Below are positions 9,179 to 17,624 of a stretch of 64,000 nt of DNA, in pieces. The position numbers and the translations under genes are program-made. Positions within the stretch are counted from its first letter, which is position 1. Each line of letters starts with the position of its first letter. This DNA comes from Devosia neptuniae (lineage in GTDB: Bacteria; Pseudomonadota; Alphaproteobacteria; Rhizobiales; Devosiaceae). Location: assembly GCF_025452235.1 (NCBI RefSeq), contig NZ_CP104965.1, forward strand, positions 186,001 through 250,000. Reading direction: 5' to 3'. The notes beneath the pieces were generated by a model that worked only from the letters and a program-made list of their open reading frames with translations, was not told the DNA's origin and made no database searches.

Positions 9179-10157
9179 GCAGTATGTCGGCATAGACCGC
9201 CAGGATGATGATGGTGCCGGTCACCACCGTCTGCCATTCCTGGGGGACTGAAAGAATGCGCAGGCCATTGGCCAGCACGGAGATGATCAAGGCGCCGATC
9301 AGCGTGCCGATCACGGTGCCGCGGCCGCCCGAAAGCGAGGTGCCGCCGATCACCACTGCGGCGATAGCGTCCAGCTCATAGCCCTGCCCCAGCGCCGGCT
9401 GTGCCGAATTGAGCCGGCTGGCGATCAAGAGGCCCGCCACCCCGCAAATGCCACCGGCGGTGGCATAGACGGCAATCTTCCAGCGATCGATATTGACGCC
9501 GGAGAGCCGCACGGCCTCCTCATTGGAGCCGAGCGCGAATGTGTAGCGGCCCAAAGCCGTCTTGGTCAGCACGAAGGCGGCAAGCCCGGCCACCAGGAAC
9601 AGGATCATCACGCCATTGGGCACCGGAATGGCCGGAATGATGGCGCCCACGAACGAGCCCTGGGCAATCTGGGTGAAGCCGGGCGTGTCGTTGAAATAGA
9701 TCGGCTTGGTGCCCGAAATAACCAGCGACAGTCCCTTGAGGATCAGCATCATGCCCAGCGTGGCGATGAAGGGCGGCACTTTGAGCTTGGCAATGATGGT
9801 GCCCGAAACCAGCCCCACTCCCGTGCCGGCCAGGATGGACGCCACGATGCCCACGGGCAGTGGCAGGCCAAAATAGGTCAGCACCACGCCGGTAATCACC
9901 GCGCAGAAGGTCATCAGCGTGCCCACCGACAGATCGATGCCGCCGGTAATGATCACCAGCGTCGCGGCAATCGCCAGCACGCCATTGACCGATGTCGCCT
10001 GCAGAATGGCCAGCACGTTCTGGGTCTGCATGAAATTGGGCGAGGCGAGCGAAAACACCACGACCAGCGCAATCAACCCGGAAAAGGCCAGCAGCCGATG
10101 GAAGGCGCCGGAGATGCGGACGCCGCGCTTGCCGGCCGGAAGTGCTGTATCAGTCAT
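9162..10157 (-). CDS. Sugar ABC transporter permease (RbsC-like)
   Basis: This is an inner-membrane permease of the BPD_transp_2 (RbsC/XylH/AraH) family, 331 aa with eight to ten hydrophobic segments. Typical stretches are [33 protein letters not shown] near the N-terminus, and [28 protein letters not shown], the family signature, near the C-terminus. The ATG overlaps the stop of the ATPase gene by four bases, showing translational coupling. Confidence 0.93.
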   Translation of the reverse strand: MTDTALPAGKRGVRISGAFHRLLAFSGLIALVVVFSLASPNFMQTQNVLAILQATSVNGVLAIAATLVIITGGIDLSVGTLMTFCAVITGVVLTYFGLPLPVGIVASILAGTGVGLVSGTIIAKLKVPPFIATLGMMLILKGLSLVISGTKPIYFNDTPGFTQIAQGSFVGAIIPAIPVPNGVMILFLVAGLAAFVLTKTALGRYTFALGSNEEAVRLSGVNIDRWKIAVYATAGGICGVAGLLIASRLNSAQPALGQGYELDAIAAVVIGGTSLSGGRGTVIGTLIGALIISVLANGLRILSVPQEWQTVVTGTIIILAVYADILRRRNL

Positions 10158-11686
10158 GCCGTTTTCCGTTGGTTGGTAGTCTCAATAACGCTGCTCTGGC
10201 GCTGGGTGGCTAGGTGCATGATCTCTTCCTGCGATGCGCCGCCCGGCAGCATGCCGGTCAGCCGTCCCTCGCACATCACCGCGATGCGGTGGCTCAGGCG
10301 CAGCACTTCGGGCAGTTCGGACGAGATCACGATGATGGCCTTGCCTTCGGCGGCCAGCGCGATCAGCAGTTTATAGATTTCCGACTTGGCGCCCACATCG
10401 ATGCCGCGCGTCGGTTCGTCGAAGATCAGGATATCGCAGTCGCGCAGCAGCCATTTGGCAATGACCACCTTTTGCTGGTTGCCGCCCGAGAGCAGCCGCG
10501 CTTCTTGGGTATCGGAAGGCGTCTTGATCGAAAGCTGGCCGATATAGCGCTCGGCCACCTTGCGCATGGCGCCATCATCGAGCAGGCCGCCGGGGCGGGT
10601 AAACCGGGCCAGGCTCGCCAGCGCAATGTTGTTGCGCACATTCATGCCGGTCGCGAGGCCAAAATGCTTGCGGTCTTCCGACAGATAACCAATGCCGGCA
10701 TGCACCGCGTCGCCGGGCGTTGAAATCCCCACGCGCTGGCCATTGACCCAGATTTCTCCGCTGTCGCGCGGGTCGGCGCCAAAAATGGCGCGGGCGACCT
10801 CAGTGCGCCCTGCCCCCATCAGCCCGGCCAGCCCGAGGATTTCGCCCTGGCGCACCGAAAAGCTGACATCGCGGATTTCGCGACCGCGATTGAGATTGCG
10901 CACTTCCAGTGCCACTGGTGCGGCTGAGGTATTGGGCACGACCAGCGCGTCATTGCTCAGGGTCCGGCCCACCATCATCGAGATGATGGTTTCCATCGAG
11001 GTGGTCGCGGCCGGCACGGTGCCGACATATTCGCCATCGCGCATTACCGTCACGCGGTCGGAGATGCGTTTGATCTCGTCCATCTTGTGCGAGATATAGA
11101 CAATGCCCACGCCCTCGGCCTTGAGCCGGTTGATGATGACGAATAGCTCGGCAATCTCGGCATCGTTAAGCGCCGCCGTGGGCTCGTCCATGATCAGGAT
11201 GCGCGACCGATAGCTCAGCGCCTTGGCGATCTCGACCATCTGCTGCTTGGCCACCGTCAGGCTGCCCACCGGCACTGTCGGGGCGAGCTTGAGATTCATG
11301 GAGTCAAAGATCGTCTGCGTCGCACGATTGAGCGCCTTTTCATCCAGCAGCCACCCGCCCAGCTGGCGTGGTTCGCGGCCGATGAAGATATTCTGCGCCG
11401 CCGTCAGGTCGCGCATCAGCGCCAGTTCCTGATGGATGATACCGATCCCCATTTCCTGGGCCTGGCGCGGGCTGCCGATCTCGACCGGCTTGCCATCGAG
11501 CCGGATGTCTCCCGCGTCGCGCCGATAGACGCCCGAGAGGATTTTCATCAGCGTCGATTTGCCGGCGCCATTCTCGCCCATCAGGGCATGGACCTCGCCG
11601 GCCTGCAGGTCGAAATTGACATTGTGCAGCGCCCGCACGCCGGGGAACGACTTGCCGATGCCGATCAGCTCAATCAGTGCATCCAT
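10154..11686 (-). CDS. Sugar ABC transporter ATPase (RbsA-like, double cassette)
   Basis: The protein has tandem nucleotide-binding domains of about 500 aa, as in RbsA/MglA. The first half has Walker A ([13 protein letters not shown]), the signature region [15 protein letters not shown] and Walker [12 protein letters not shown]. The second half has the degenerate loop ([12 protein letters not shown]), the signature [10 protein letters not shown] and [15 protein letters not shown] 11686 is preferred because AAGGGATGGACC precedes it; a longer reading from 11728 lacks a good ribosome site. It is the first gene of the minus-strand sugar operon and diverges from the IclR gene. Confidence 0.95.
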   Translation of the reverse strand: MDALIELIGIGKSFPGVRALHNVNFDLQAGEVHALMGENGAGKSTLMKILSGVYRRDAGDIRLDGKPVEIGSPRQAQEMGIGIIHQELALMRDLTAAQNIFIGREPRQLGGWLLDEKALNRATQTIFDSMNLKLAPTVPVGSLTVAKQQMVEIAKALSYRSRILIMDEPTAALNDAEIAELFVIINRLKAEGVGIVYISHKMDEIKRISDRVTVMRDGEYVGTVPAATTSMETIISMMVGRTLSNDALVVPNTSAAPVALEVRNLNRGREIRDVSFSVRQGEILGLAGLMGAGRTEVARAIFGADPRDSGEIWVNGQRVGISTPGDAVHAGIGYLSEDRKHFGLATGMNVRNNIALASLARFTRPGGLLDDGAMRKVAERYIGQLSIKTPSDTQEARLLSGGNQQKVVIAKWLLRDCDILIFDEPTRGIDVGAKSEIYKLLIALAAEGKAIIVISSELPEVLRLSHRIAVMCEGRLTGMLPGGASQEEIMHLATQRQSSVIETTNQRKTA

Positions 11687-11784
11687 GGTCCATCCCTTGC
11701 GTCCCAACGGCCACTGCCTTGCTGGCAATGATCGGGTCGGCGCTCCTCTTCGCGATTGACTTCGCGTTATATACGAACAATCTA

Positions 11785-11796
11785 TTCATAAATGAA
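11785..11796. promoter_or_regulatory. Short palindrome in IclR/rbs-type divergent region
   Basis: TTCAT-AA-ATGAA is a perfect 5-bp inverted repeat in an AT-rich patch (11756-11800) between the sugar operon and the IclR gene. TTGACT at 11756 is a possible -35 element. Operator function for IclR is inferred from location only. Confidence 0.35.
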
Positions 11797-11884
11797 GTGT
11801 GGACGCAAGGCGGTTTGTGCGATCGTCAACGTGCACAGTCCGCTAACCGATTGCCTGCCGATGTCACCGAGGAGTGAGCCCGTA

Positions 11885-12649
11885 ATGGACCAGGAAGCCG
11901 ATGACCAGGATCGCTATCGCGCTCCCGCGCTCGACAAGGGCCTCGACATTATCGAACTGCTGGCGGCCACCGCCGACGGGCTCAGCCAAGCCGAAATTGC
12001 CAAATCGCTGGCCCGTTCGCCCAACGAAATCTATCGCATGCTCGACCGCCTGGTCCGCCGCAATTACGTGCGTCGCACCCCCGAAGACCGCTACGAACTG
12101 ACCCTGCGGCTGTTCGAGCTGGCCCATGCCCGCCCACCGCTTAACCGCTTGATAAATCAGGCAACTCCGGTCCTGCGCAGCTTCGCGCTACTGGCCGAAC
12201 AGGCCGTGCATCTGGTCATCCGCGATCGCAACATCCTGGTCGTCGTCACCCAGGTGGACAGTCCCGGCTACTGGAATGTCTCGGTCCGCGTCGGCAGCCG
12301 CCTCGGCCTGCTCCACACCGGCTCAGGCCATGTTTTCATGGCCTTCGCGACGCCCGAAGAACGCCTGCTGATGCTGGAAGAACAAGACCCCGGCAATCCC
12401 GCCAGCCTCACGCCCGAACTCAAAAACCGCCTCGACCAGGTTCGCCGGCAAGGTCACGAAATGATGCCAAGCGCCCAGGTTTCCGGGGTTTTTAACATCT
12501 CCGTACCGATCTTCGGACCGCTCGGTACCGTCATCGCCGCCCTCACCTGCCCCTATACGCAGCGCCTCGACAAGCAAGGCACGCCGGACATGGAACAGGC
12601 CCTAAATCTGCTCAAGCAAGCCGGCCGGGAACTCTCGCAGCGCCCCTAG
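11885..12649 (+). CDS. IclR family transcriptional regulator
   Basis: The N-terminal winged helix (about residues 12-75; ALDKGLDIIELLAATADGLSQAEIAKSL) and C-terminal IclR effector domain (about 90-250; VRVGSRLGLLHTGSGHVFMAFAT, the conserved small-molecule pocket) are both clear. The start at 11885 sits 10 nt after GAGGAG and gives a normal N-terminus; in-frame ATGs at 11792 and 11861 would extend it. Divergent orientation to the sugar ABC-SDR operon suggests it controls that operon in response to a pathway metabolite. The stop shares the CTAG tetramer with the convergent permease gene. Confidence 0.92.
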   Translation: MDQEADDQDRYRAPALDKGLDIIELLAATADGLSQAEIAKSLARSPNEIYRMLDRLVRRNYVRRTPEDRYELTLRLFELAHARPPLNRLINQATPVLRSFALLAEQAVHLVIRDRNILVVVTQVDSPGYWNVSVRVGSRLGLLHTGSGHVFMAFATPEERLLMLEEQDPGNPASLTPELKNRLDQVRRQGHEMMPSAQVSGVFNISVPIFGPLGTVIAALTCPYTQRLDKQGTPDMEQALNLLKQAGRELSQRP

Positions 12650-13386
12650 ATCCCGACCACCATTTTCAGCCCCACAAGGCCGAGAAACGTCAGGATCAAC
12701 CGGTCAAAGGCCCGCCGGCTGAGCTTGCCGGCAATCGCCTGCCCGAGCGGCATGAAGATCAGGATTGGCCCCAAAGCCAGCACGCCCTGCAACAGCCACT
12801 CGCCCCGCATCAGTCCCGCGATCCACATCGAAGGCAGTTGGGTCAGCGAGTAAACCAGGAACATCGCCGATACGGCAAAGACATGGGCATTGCGGTCCAG
12901 ACTCATCGAATGGATGAACGTCACCCCAATAGGGGCGGAAATACCCGTGGCGCCTTGCAAAATGCCACCCCCTGCCCCCGCCAGCGGTCCGAATCTTTTG
13001 GCCGCCCGCAGCGACAAGGCGAAGTGCGGATTGAACAGCCGCAGCACCACATAGGCGATCAAGATGATGCCCAGCGTCAGCACCAGCAGCCGCTCCGGCA
13101 GCGTCGCCAATAGCCAGACTCCCAGCACGATACCGGCCACGCCGGCAACCAGGAATAAGGGCAAAAACGCCATCCGCTCGGAGCGCGCTTCCTCGCGAAA
13201 ACGCCAGACCTGCCAGGCATTGGTGACGATCAATGGAATGACCATCAACCCCACCGCATGCTGCAACCCGAAGACCGTGGTCAGTACCGGCAGGGCGATC
13301 AGCGGCAGCCCCATGCCGGTGGCGCCTTTGACGATCGCGCCGGCAGCCAGAGCCAGCCCCATCAGCAGGTAACTTGAAATATCCAT
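12646..13386 (-). CDS. TauE/SafE (TSUP) family permease
   Basis: The protein has about 246 aa with around eight hydrophobic segments. The N-terminal half (ALAAGAIVKGATGMGLPLIALPVL) and the C-terminal half (GAGGGILQGATGISAPIGVTFI) carry the family's repeated glycine-rich motif, showing the usual internal duplication. TSUP proteins export or import sulfite, sulfoacetate, taurine or other organic anions. ATG 13386 follows GGGGGAG; a TTG two codons earlier is possible. It lies divergent from tctCBA and convergent with IclR, so the substrate cannot be assigned from context. Confidence 0.88.
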   Translation of the reverse strand: MDISSYLLMGLALAAGAIVKGATGMGLPLIALPVLTTVFGLQHAVGLMVIPLIVTNAWQVWRFREEARSERMAFLPLFLVAGVAGIVLGVWLLATLPERLLVLTLGIILIAYVVLRLFNPHFALSLRAAKRFGPLAGAGGGILQGATGISAPIGVTFIHSMSLDRNAHVFAVSAMFLVYSLTQLPSMWIAGLMRGEWLLQGVLALGPILIFMPLGQAIAGKLSRRAFDRLILTFLGLVGLKMVVGI

Positions 13387-13610
13387 CGGCAAGCAACTCC
13401 CCCCACGGTCAATCTATAGCGGCGCGCGGATTAACCGAACAGTTCTTTGTCGGACTTTTTCGCCATCTGGAGCATGAGACCCGCCAGTCCTGCATCCATT
13501 TACTCTGCACCAAATGGTTACTTGCCTGTTGACAGCTTTTGCATCGCGGCACAGTCTAGCGGCAAGGACCCCGGAGGATATGGTCCGAAAAACAATATTG
13601 GGAGGGAAGG

Positions 13611-14648
13611 ATGTATCTTGCATCGTGGCGGATTTTGGCTGCCAGCACGGTCGTGCTGCTGGGCGGCACGGCGGGCTCAATGGGCCAGGAATGGAAGCCT
13701 GACCGGCCGATCAATCTGATCGTGCCCTGGGGCGCTGGCGGCTCGACCGATCAGGTGACCCGCGTCACCGCACCCATTCTCGCCGAAGCGCTCGGCGTCG
13801 ATGTGGTGGTGGTCAACCAGCCCGGCGCCTCGGGCGCCATCGGCACGCAGGAAGTGCTCAACGCGGCCAAGGACGGCTATACCTGGACGGCCAATGCCAT
13901 CGCCAACAACGCCACCTATTCGGTGACGGGCCTGCTCGAAGGCACCAATATCGACGACTGGCACATCTACCTGTCGGTCGCCAACGTGCCGGTGGTCAGC
14001 GTACCGGCCAACAGCGAATTCCAGGATTTCGGGCAATTGCTCGAGGCGCTGAAGACCCGCGGCAACGAGGTTACGGTGGCAACGGCCGGCATCACCTCGT
14101 CAGGGGGCACGGCCATTGCAGCGCTCGCCGACACCGGGGATTTCGACTACAACATGATCACCTATGATGGCGGCGGGCCGGCGGCCATCGCCACCGCCTC
14201 CGGCGAAGCCATGGTCACCACCCAGCTCGCGGTGGAACAGACCGAACTGATCCGCGGCGGACGCCTGCGGGCACTGGCCGTACTGTCGGCCGAACCGCTG
14301 GTACTCGAGGGCGTCGATCCGATCCCGCCGATCACCCAATGGCTGCCCGATATGGAGCTGGCGCCGGACTATTTCGGCATCTTCATTCCACGCGGCGTGC
14401 CCGAGGAAGTGGTCGCCACCGTCGACAAGATCTGGGCCGAACAGGTGCTGAACGCGCAATCGCTCAAGACCTATGCCGAGACTTTCGGAGCGGTTTTTGC
14501 TCCGTCCTATGGCGCGGATGCGCGCGAGAAAGCCATGCCAGTCGTGATCCTTGAAGCCTGCTCGTCGGTCGAGCGTGGCGAGGCGGTCAACGATCCCTCG
14601 ACCATCGGCATCGACTGCGAAACCCGCACAGAAGTCGGCACGCCATAA
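13611..14648 (+). CDS. tctC: Tripartite tricarboxylate transporter binding protein (TctC/Bug)
   Basis: This is a periplasmic Bug-family binding protein with a signal peptide ending near GSMG. It begins with WKPDRPINLIVPWGAGGSTDQVTR, the hallmark first strand and loop that binds a carboxylate, followed by VVVNQPGASGAIG. The length (345 aa) is slightly above the family norm; the extra C-terminal segment contains two cysteines (ILEACSSVE and GIDCETRT). The ATG directly follows the strong ribosome site GGGAGGGAAGG. It heads a complete tctC-tctB-tctA operon that imports citrate or another di/tricarboxylate using an ion gradient. Confidence 0.92.
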   Translation: MYLASWRILAASTVVLLGGTAGSMGQEWKPDRPINLIVPWGAGGSTDQVTRVTAPILAEALGVDVVVVNQPGASGAIGTQEVLNAAKDGYTWTANAIANNATYSVTGLLEGTNIDDWHIYLSVANVPVVSVPANSEFQDFGQLLEALKTRGNEVTVATAGITSSGGTAIAALADTGDFDYNMITYDGGGPAAIATASGEAMVTTQLAVEQTELIRGGRLRALAVLSAEPLVLEGVDPIPPITQWLPDMELAPDYFGIFIPRGVPEEVVATVDKIWAEQVLNAQSLKTYAETFGAVFAPSYGADAREKAMPVVILEACSSVERGEAVNDPSTIGIDCETRTEVGTP

Positions 14649-14654
14649 GAAACG

Positions 14655-14675
14655 GGCCTCGCTCCCTGCGGGGCC
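14655..14675 (+). other. Hairpin between tctC and tctB
   Basis: GGCCTCGC and GCGGGGCC pair over 8 bp (one G-U) with a 5-nt loop, right after the tctC stop. Hairpins at this position commonly protect the binding-protein message and lower permease expression. No T-run follows. Confidence 0.5.
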
Positions 14676-14733
14676 TGCCAATTGCTGTGACCAAGCGGGC
14701 GGAGCCATCCGCCCGCCGCCTCAAGGACCAAGC

Positions 14734-15261
14734 ATGCTGGACGATTCAGACGCAAGAGAAGCGGGCGGGCGCGCTCGCGCCGACCTTTTGATGGCCGTGG
14801 TTTTGCTCGCCCTAGGGCTGGCGGTCATCTACCTGTCCTGGACGATGCCGCGGCTCGAAGCGCGTCGCATTCACCCCTCGACCATTCCCGGCCTGGTGCC
14901 GCTCTTTCTGGGCATTGCACTCACCTGCTGCAGCGGGCTGCTGTTGTGGCGATCGTGGCGGATCGAGGCGCCGGGGGGCTGGCAGCATCTGTTCGGCCTG
15001 TTCAGAACCCGCGAGGCGCTGCGCATCGGCGCGGTGTTGGGCCTGGCACTCATTCACACGCTGGTGCTGGTCGGTCTCGTCCCGTTCTGGGCGGCGGCCA
15101 TGCTGTTCATCTTTGCCTTCATCATGGTCTTTGAGACCTGGCTCAATGAAGGGCCGGCCGAACCGGTCAAGAGCTTTTGCTGGGCGCTCGCCATAGCGGT
15201 GGTCGGTGGCGGTGGGATTTACCTCGTCTTCGAACGCATCTTTCTCGTCCGTCTGCCTTAG
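14734..15261 (+). CDS. tctB: Tripartite tricarboxylate transporter small membrane subunit (TctB)
   Basis: This 175-aa protein has four hydrophobic segments (about residues 15-35, 50-70, 88-106 and 110-165), as expected for the TctB family. The second segment starts with TIPGLVPLFLGIAL. It is the poorly conserved small subunit that pairs with TctA in the inner membrane. ATG 14734 follows AAGGAC; the reading frame is open upstream but that part is the tctC end and linker. It is separated from tctA by nine bases. Confidence 0.88.
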   Translation: MLDDSDAREAGGRARADLLMAVVLLALGLAVIYLSWTMPRLEARRIHPSTIPGLVPLFLGIALTCCSGLLLWRSWRIEAPGGWQHLFGLFRTREALRIGAVLGLALIHTLVLVGLVPFWAAAMLFIFAFIMVFETWLNEGPAEPVKSFCWALAIAVVGGGGIYLVFERIFLVRLP

Positions 15262-15270
15262 GAGAGCCGA

Positions 15271-16794
15271 ATGGAAGGACTGGTCCTCCTCGGGCAAGGG
15301 ATTGCCCATTTCCTCACCCCCGGGTCGCTGTTCAACGTCGCCTGGGCGACATTGCTGGGCGTCACCATCGGCATATTGCCCGGGCTGACGGCCACGATGG
15401 GCGTCGCGCTGCTGGTGACGCTCACCTACAAGATGGCGCCAGACCAGGCGATCCTGACCCTGATGTGCGTCTATCTCGGCGCCATCTATGGCGGCAGCCG
15501 CACCGCGATCCTGCTCAATATTCCGGGCACGCCGGCCAATGCGGCGGCAACGCTCGATGGTTATCCACTGGCCCAGCAGGGCAAGGCCGGCTTGGCCATG
15601 GGTCTGGCCACCACGTCCTCCACGTTGGGCACCATGGTCGGCATTTTCTTCCTGGCCATCATCGCGCCCCTGCTGTCCGAAGCGGCGCTGAAATTCGGCT
15701 CCTACGAATTTTTCTGGCTGGCTTTATTCGGCGTGGTGATTTCGGGACAAATGACGGGCAGCGACACCCCACTCAAGGGGTACATTGCCGGTATTCTGGG
15801 CCTGCTCGTCGCCATGATCGGCATGGAGACGCTGCACGCCCATCAACGCTTCACCTTCGGCATTGCCGCGCTTGGTGGCGGTGTCGATATCATCCCGGCA
15901 ATGGTGGGCGCGTTCGGCCTTGCCGAAATCCTGTCGGCGATGAAGCGCAAAGTCGTGGGTCACGTGGTGCCGGTCAATGATCGGGTGGTGCCCACGCTGC
16001 GGGAAATATTCCAATATTGGCGCACCATTATCCGCTCGGGAATCATCGGCACCTTTATCGGCATCATTCCCGGCGTGGGTGAGGACGTCGGCTCCTGGTC
16101 GTCCTATGCGGCGGCCAAGCGCGCCTCCAAGCATCCGGAGGAATTCGGCAAGGGCAGCCAGGAGGGCCTGATTGCTGCCGAAACCGGGGACAATGCCGTG
16201 GTCTCCGCCGCCATGATTCCGACGCTGACGCTGGCCCTGCCGGGATCGGCGGCGGCTGCAGTGCTCATTGCGGCGATGCTGATCCATGGCATTCGCCCCG
16301 GGCCCATGCTGATGGTCGAGAACGCGCCGTTCCTCTACCAGATCGTGGCCATGCTGCTGCTGGCGACCATCGCCAATTTGATCTTTGGCCTGTCGCTCAC
16401 CAAGATATTCATCAAGGTTCTGGCGGTGCCGCGCGAGCGGCTGATGGCGGTCATCTATATTCTGTGCGTCGTCGGCTCCTTCGCCATCACGCAGCGCATG
16501 TTCGACGTTTACGTCATGCTGATCTTCGGCGTCGTCGGCTTCCTGCTGCGCGAGATGAAATACCCCATGGCGCCGCTGGTGCTGGGGATCGTGCTTGGAG
16601 ATCTGCTCGACCTCAATCTGCGGCGCGGGCTAGCCCTCACCCAGGGCGATCCGAGCCCCTTCTTCACCCGACCGATCAGCGCCATCATCTGCCTGATCAT
16701 CGTGGTGACCATTGCCATGTCGATCCCGCCGGTTAACCGGCGCGTCAAGGCGCTGTTCGGGCGCAAGGGCGTGGAGCAGCCGTCCGGACTCTAG
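15271..16794 (+). CDS. tctA: Tripartite tricarboxylate transporter large permease (TctA)
   Basis: This 507-aa polytopic permease is of normal family length. Family hallmarks are LLGVTIGILPGLTATMGVALL near the N-terminus and IIPGVGEDVGSWSSYAAAKRASKHPEEFGKGS near the middle, the two duplicated glycine-proline motifs of TctA. It forms the transport pathway for the substrate delivered by TctC. GGAGAG lies just before the ATG. The operon ends here; the stop overlaps the end of the convergent fdhD gene by four bases. Confidence 0.95.
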   Translation: MEGLVLLGQGIAHFLTPGSLFNVAWATLLGVTIGILPGLTATMGVALLVTLTYKMAPDQAILTLMCVYLGAIYGGSRTAILLNIPGTPANAAATLDGYPLAQQGKAGLAMGLATTSSTLGTMVGIFFLAIIAPLLSEAALKFGSYEFFWLALFGVVISGQMTGSDTPLKGYIAGILGLLVAMIGMETLHAHQRFTFGIAALGGGVDIIPAMVGAFGLAEILSAMKRKVVGHVVPVNDRVVPTLREIFQYWRTIIRSGIIGTFIGIIPGVGEDVGSWSSYAAAKRASKHPEEFGKGSQEGLIAAETGDNAVVSAAMIPTLTLALPGSAAAAVLIAAMLIHGIRPGPMLMVENAPFLYQIVAMLLLATIANLIFGLSLTKIFIKVLAVPRERLMAVIYILCVVGSFAITQRMFDVYVMLIFGVVGFLLREMKYPMAPLVLGIVLGDLLDLNLRRGLALTQGDPSPFFTRPISAIICLIIVVTIAMSIPPVNRRVKALFGRKGVEQPSGL

Positions 16795-17624
16795 CCGGCA
16801 ATATTCTCCAGCCCGCTGACGACCAGGGCGGCATCGGCGCGAGCGAGCGTGACCAGGGTCAATCCGGCCCTGGTGGCGCGCTCGACGGCCAGGGTGGTGG
16901 GCGCCGAAATGGTGACCAGCATGGGGCAATTGGCGCGGACGGTCTTTTCGACCAGCTCGTAGCTGCAGCGCGCGGTGAGCAGGAAAAAGCCCGTCGCGGG
17001 CGTGATCGATTTCTGGGCCAAGGCGCCGATGAGCTTGTCGAGGGCATTGTGGCGACCGACATCTTCGCGCGTCAGCACGATCTCGCCCGTTGGCGTACAG
17101 AAGGCTGCGGCATGCACTGCGCCGGTGCTTTGGCTGAGTGGCTGGTGCTCGGGCAGCGCCGCAAGCGCCCGCGAAATGGCGCTGCGCTCGACGAATATGC
17201 GTGCCGTCACTGGCGGCAATGGGCGCAGTACTTGTTCGATATTGTCGATGCCGCAGAGGCCGCAACTGCTCTCGGTGACGCGGACACGCGCCCGCGCCAT
17301 CGCCTTTTTGGTGCCCTCGGGCGGCAGCATCATACGAATGATCCATCCACCTTCGACGGCGTGGGTGTGGATGTCCAGGATGTCATCGGGCGTGCGCGCC
17401 AGCCCTTCACTCAGGGCAAAACCGATGGCGTAGTCGACCAGGTCCGATGGCGTCGCCATCATCACCGCATAGCCGATCCCGCCGATTTCGATGGCGATCG
17501 GCGCTTCGACCGGCACTGCACGGGCGATCCGTGCATCGGCTTCCCGGCCCAGGCTCAGGCCCAGACGATCAAGCGCGGTTTCCTGTGCTTGCGGGCCAGA
17601 CACGACTTGGTCGTAAACCCGCAT
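16791..17624 (-). CDS. fdhD: Formate dehydrogenase accessory sulfurtransferase FdhD
   Basis: FdhD carries sulfur from a cysteine desulfurase to the molybdenum cofactor of formate dehydrogenases and is needed for their activity. The protein (277 aa) has the catalytic cysteine pair in SSCGLCG (C121, C124), the LVDYAIGFALSEGL segment, and LTREDVGRHNALDKLIG, all diagnostic. The ATG overlaps the stop of the upstream molybdoenzyme gene by one base, so the two are coupled, which strengthens the view that FdhD matures this partner. Confidence 0.96.
   Translation of the reverse strand: MRVYDQVVSGPQAQETALDRLGLSLGREADARIARAVPVEAPIAIEIGGIGYAVMMATPSDLVDYAIGFALSEGLARTPDDILDIHTHAVEGGWIIRMMLPPEGTKKAMARARVRVTESSCGLCGIDNIEQVLRPLPPVTARIFVERSAISRALAALPEHQPLSQSTGAVHAAAFCTPTGEIVLTREDVGRHNALDKLIGALAQKSITPATGFFLLTARCSYELVEKTVRANCPMLVTISAPTTLAVERATRAGLTLVTLARADAALVVSGLENIAG

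Noticed and set aside
13529..13557. TTGACA with a 17-bp spacer upstream of tctC as a promoter
   Set aside because: The -35 is good, but the -10 (CAGTCT) is too poor to call with confidence.
14104..14119. Sigma-54-like match inside tctC
   Set aside because: It lies within the coding sequence, with no gene start downstream at the right distance; likely chance.
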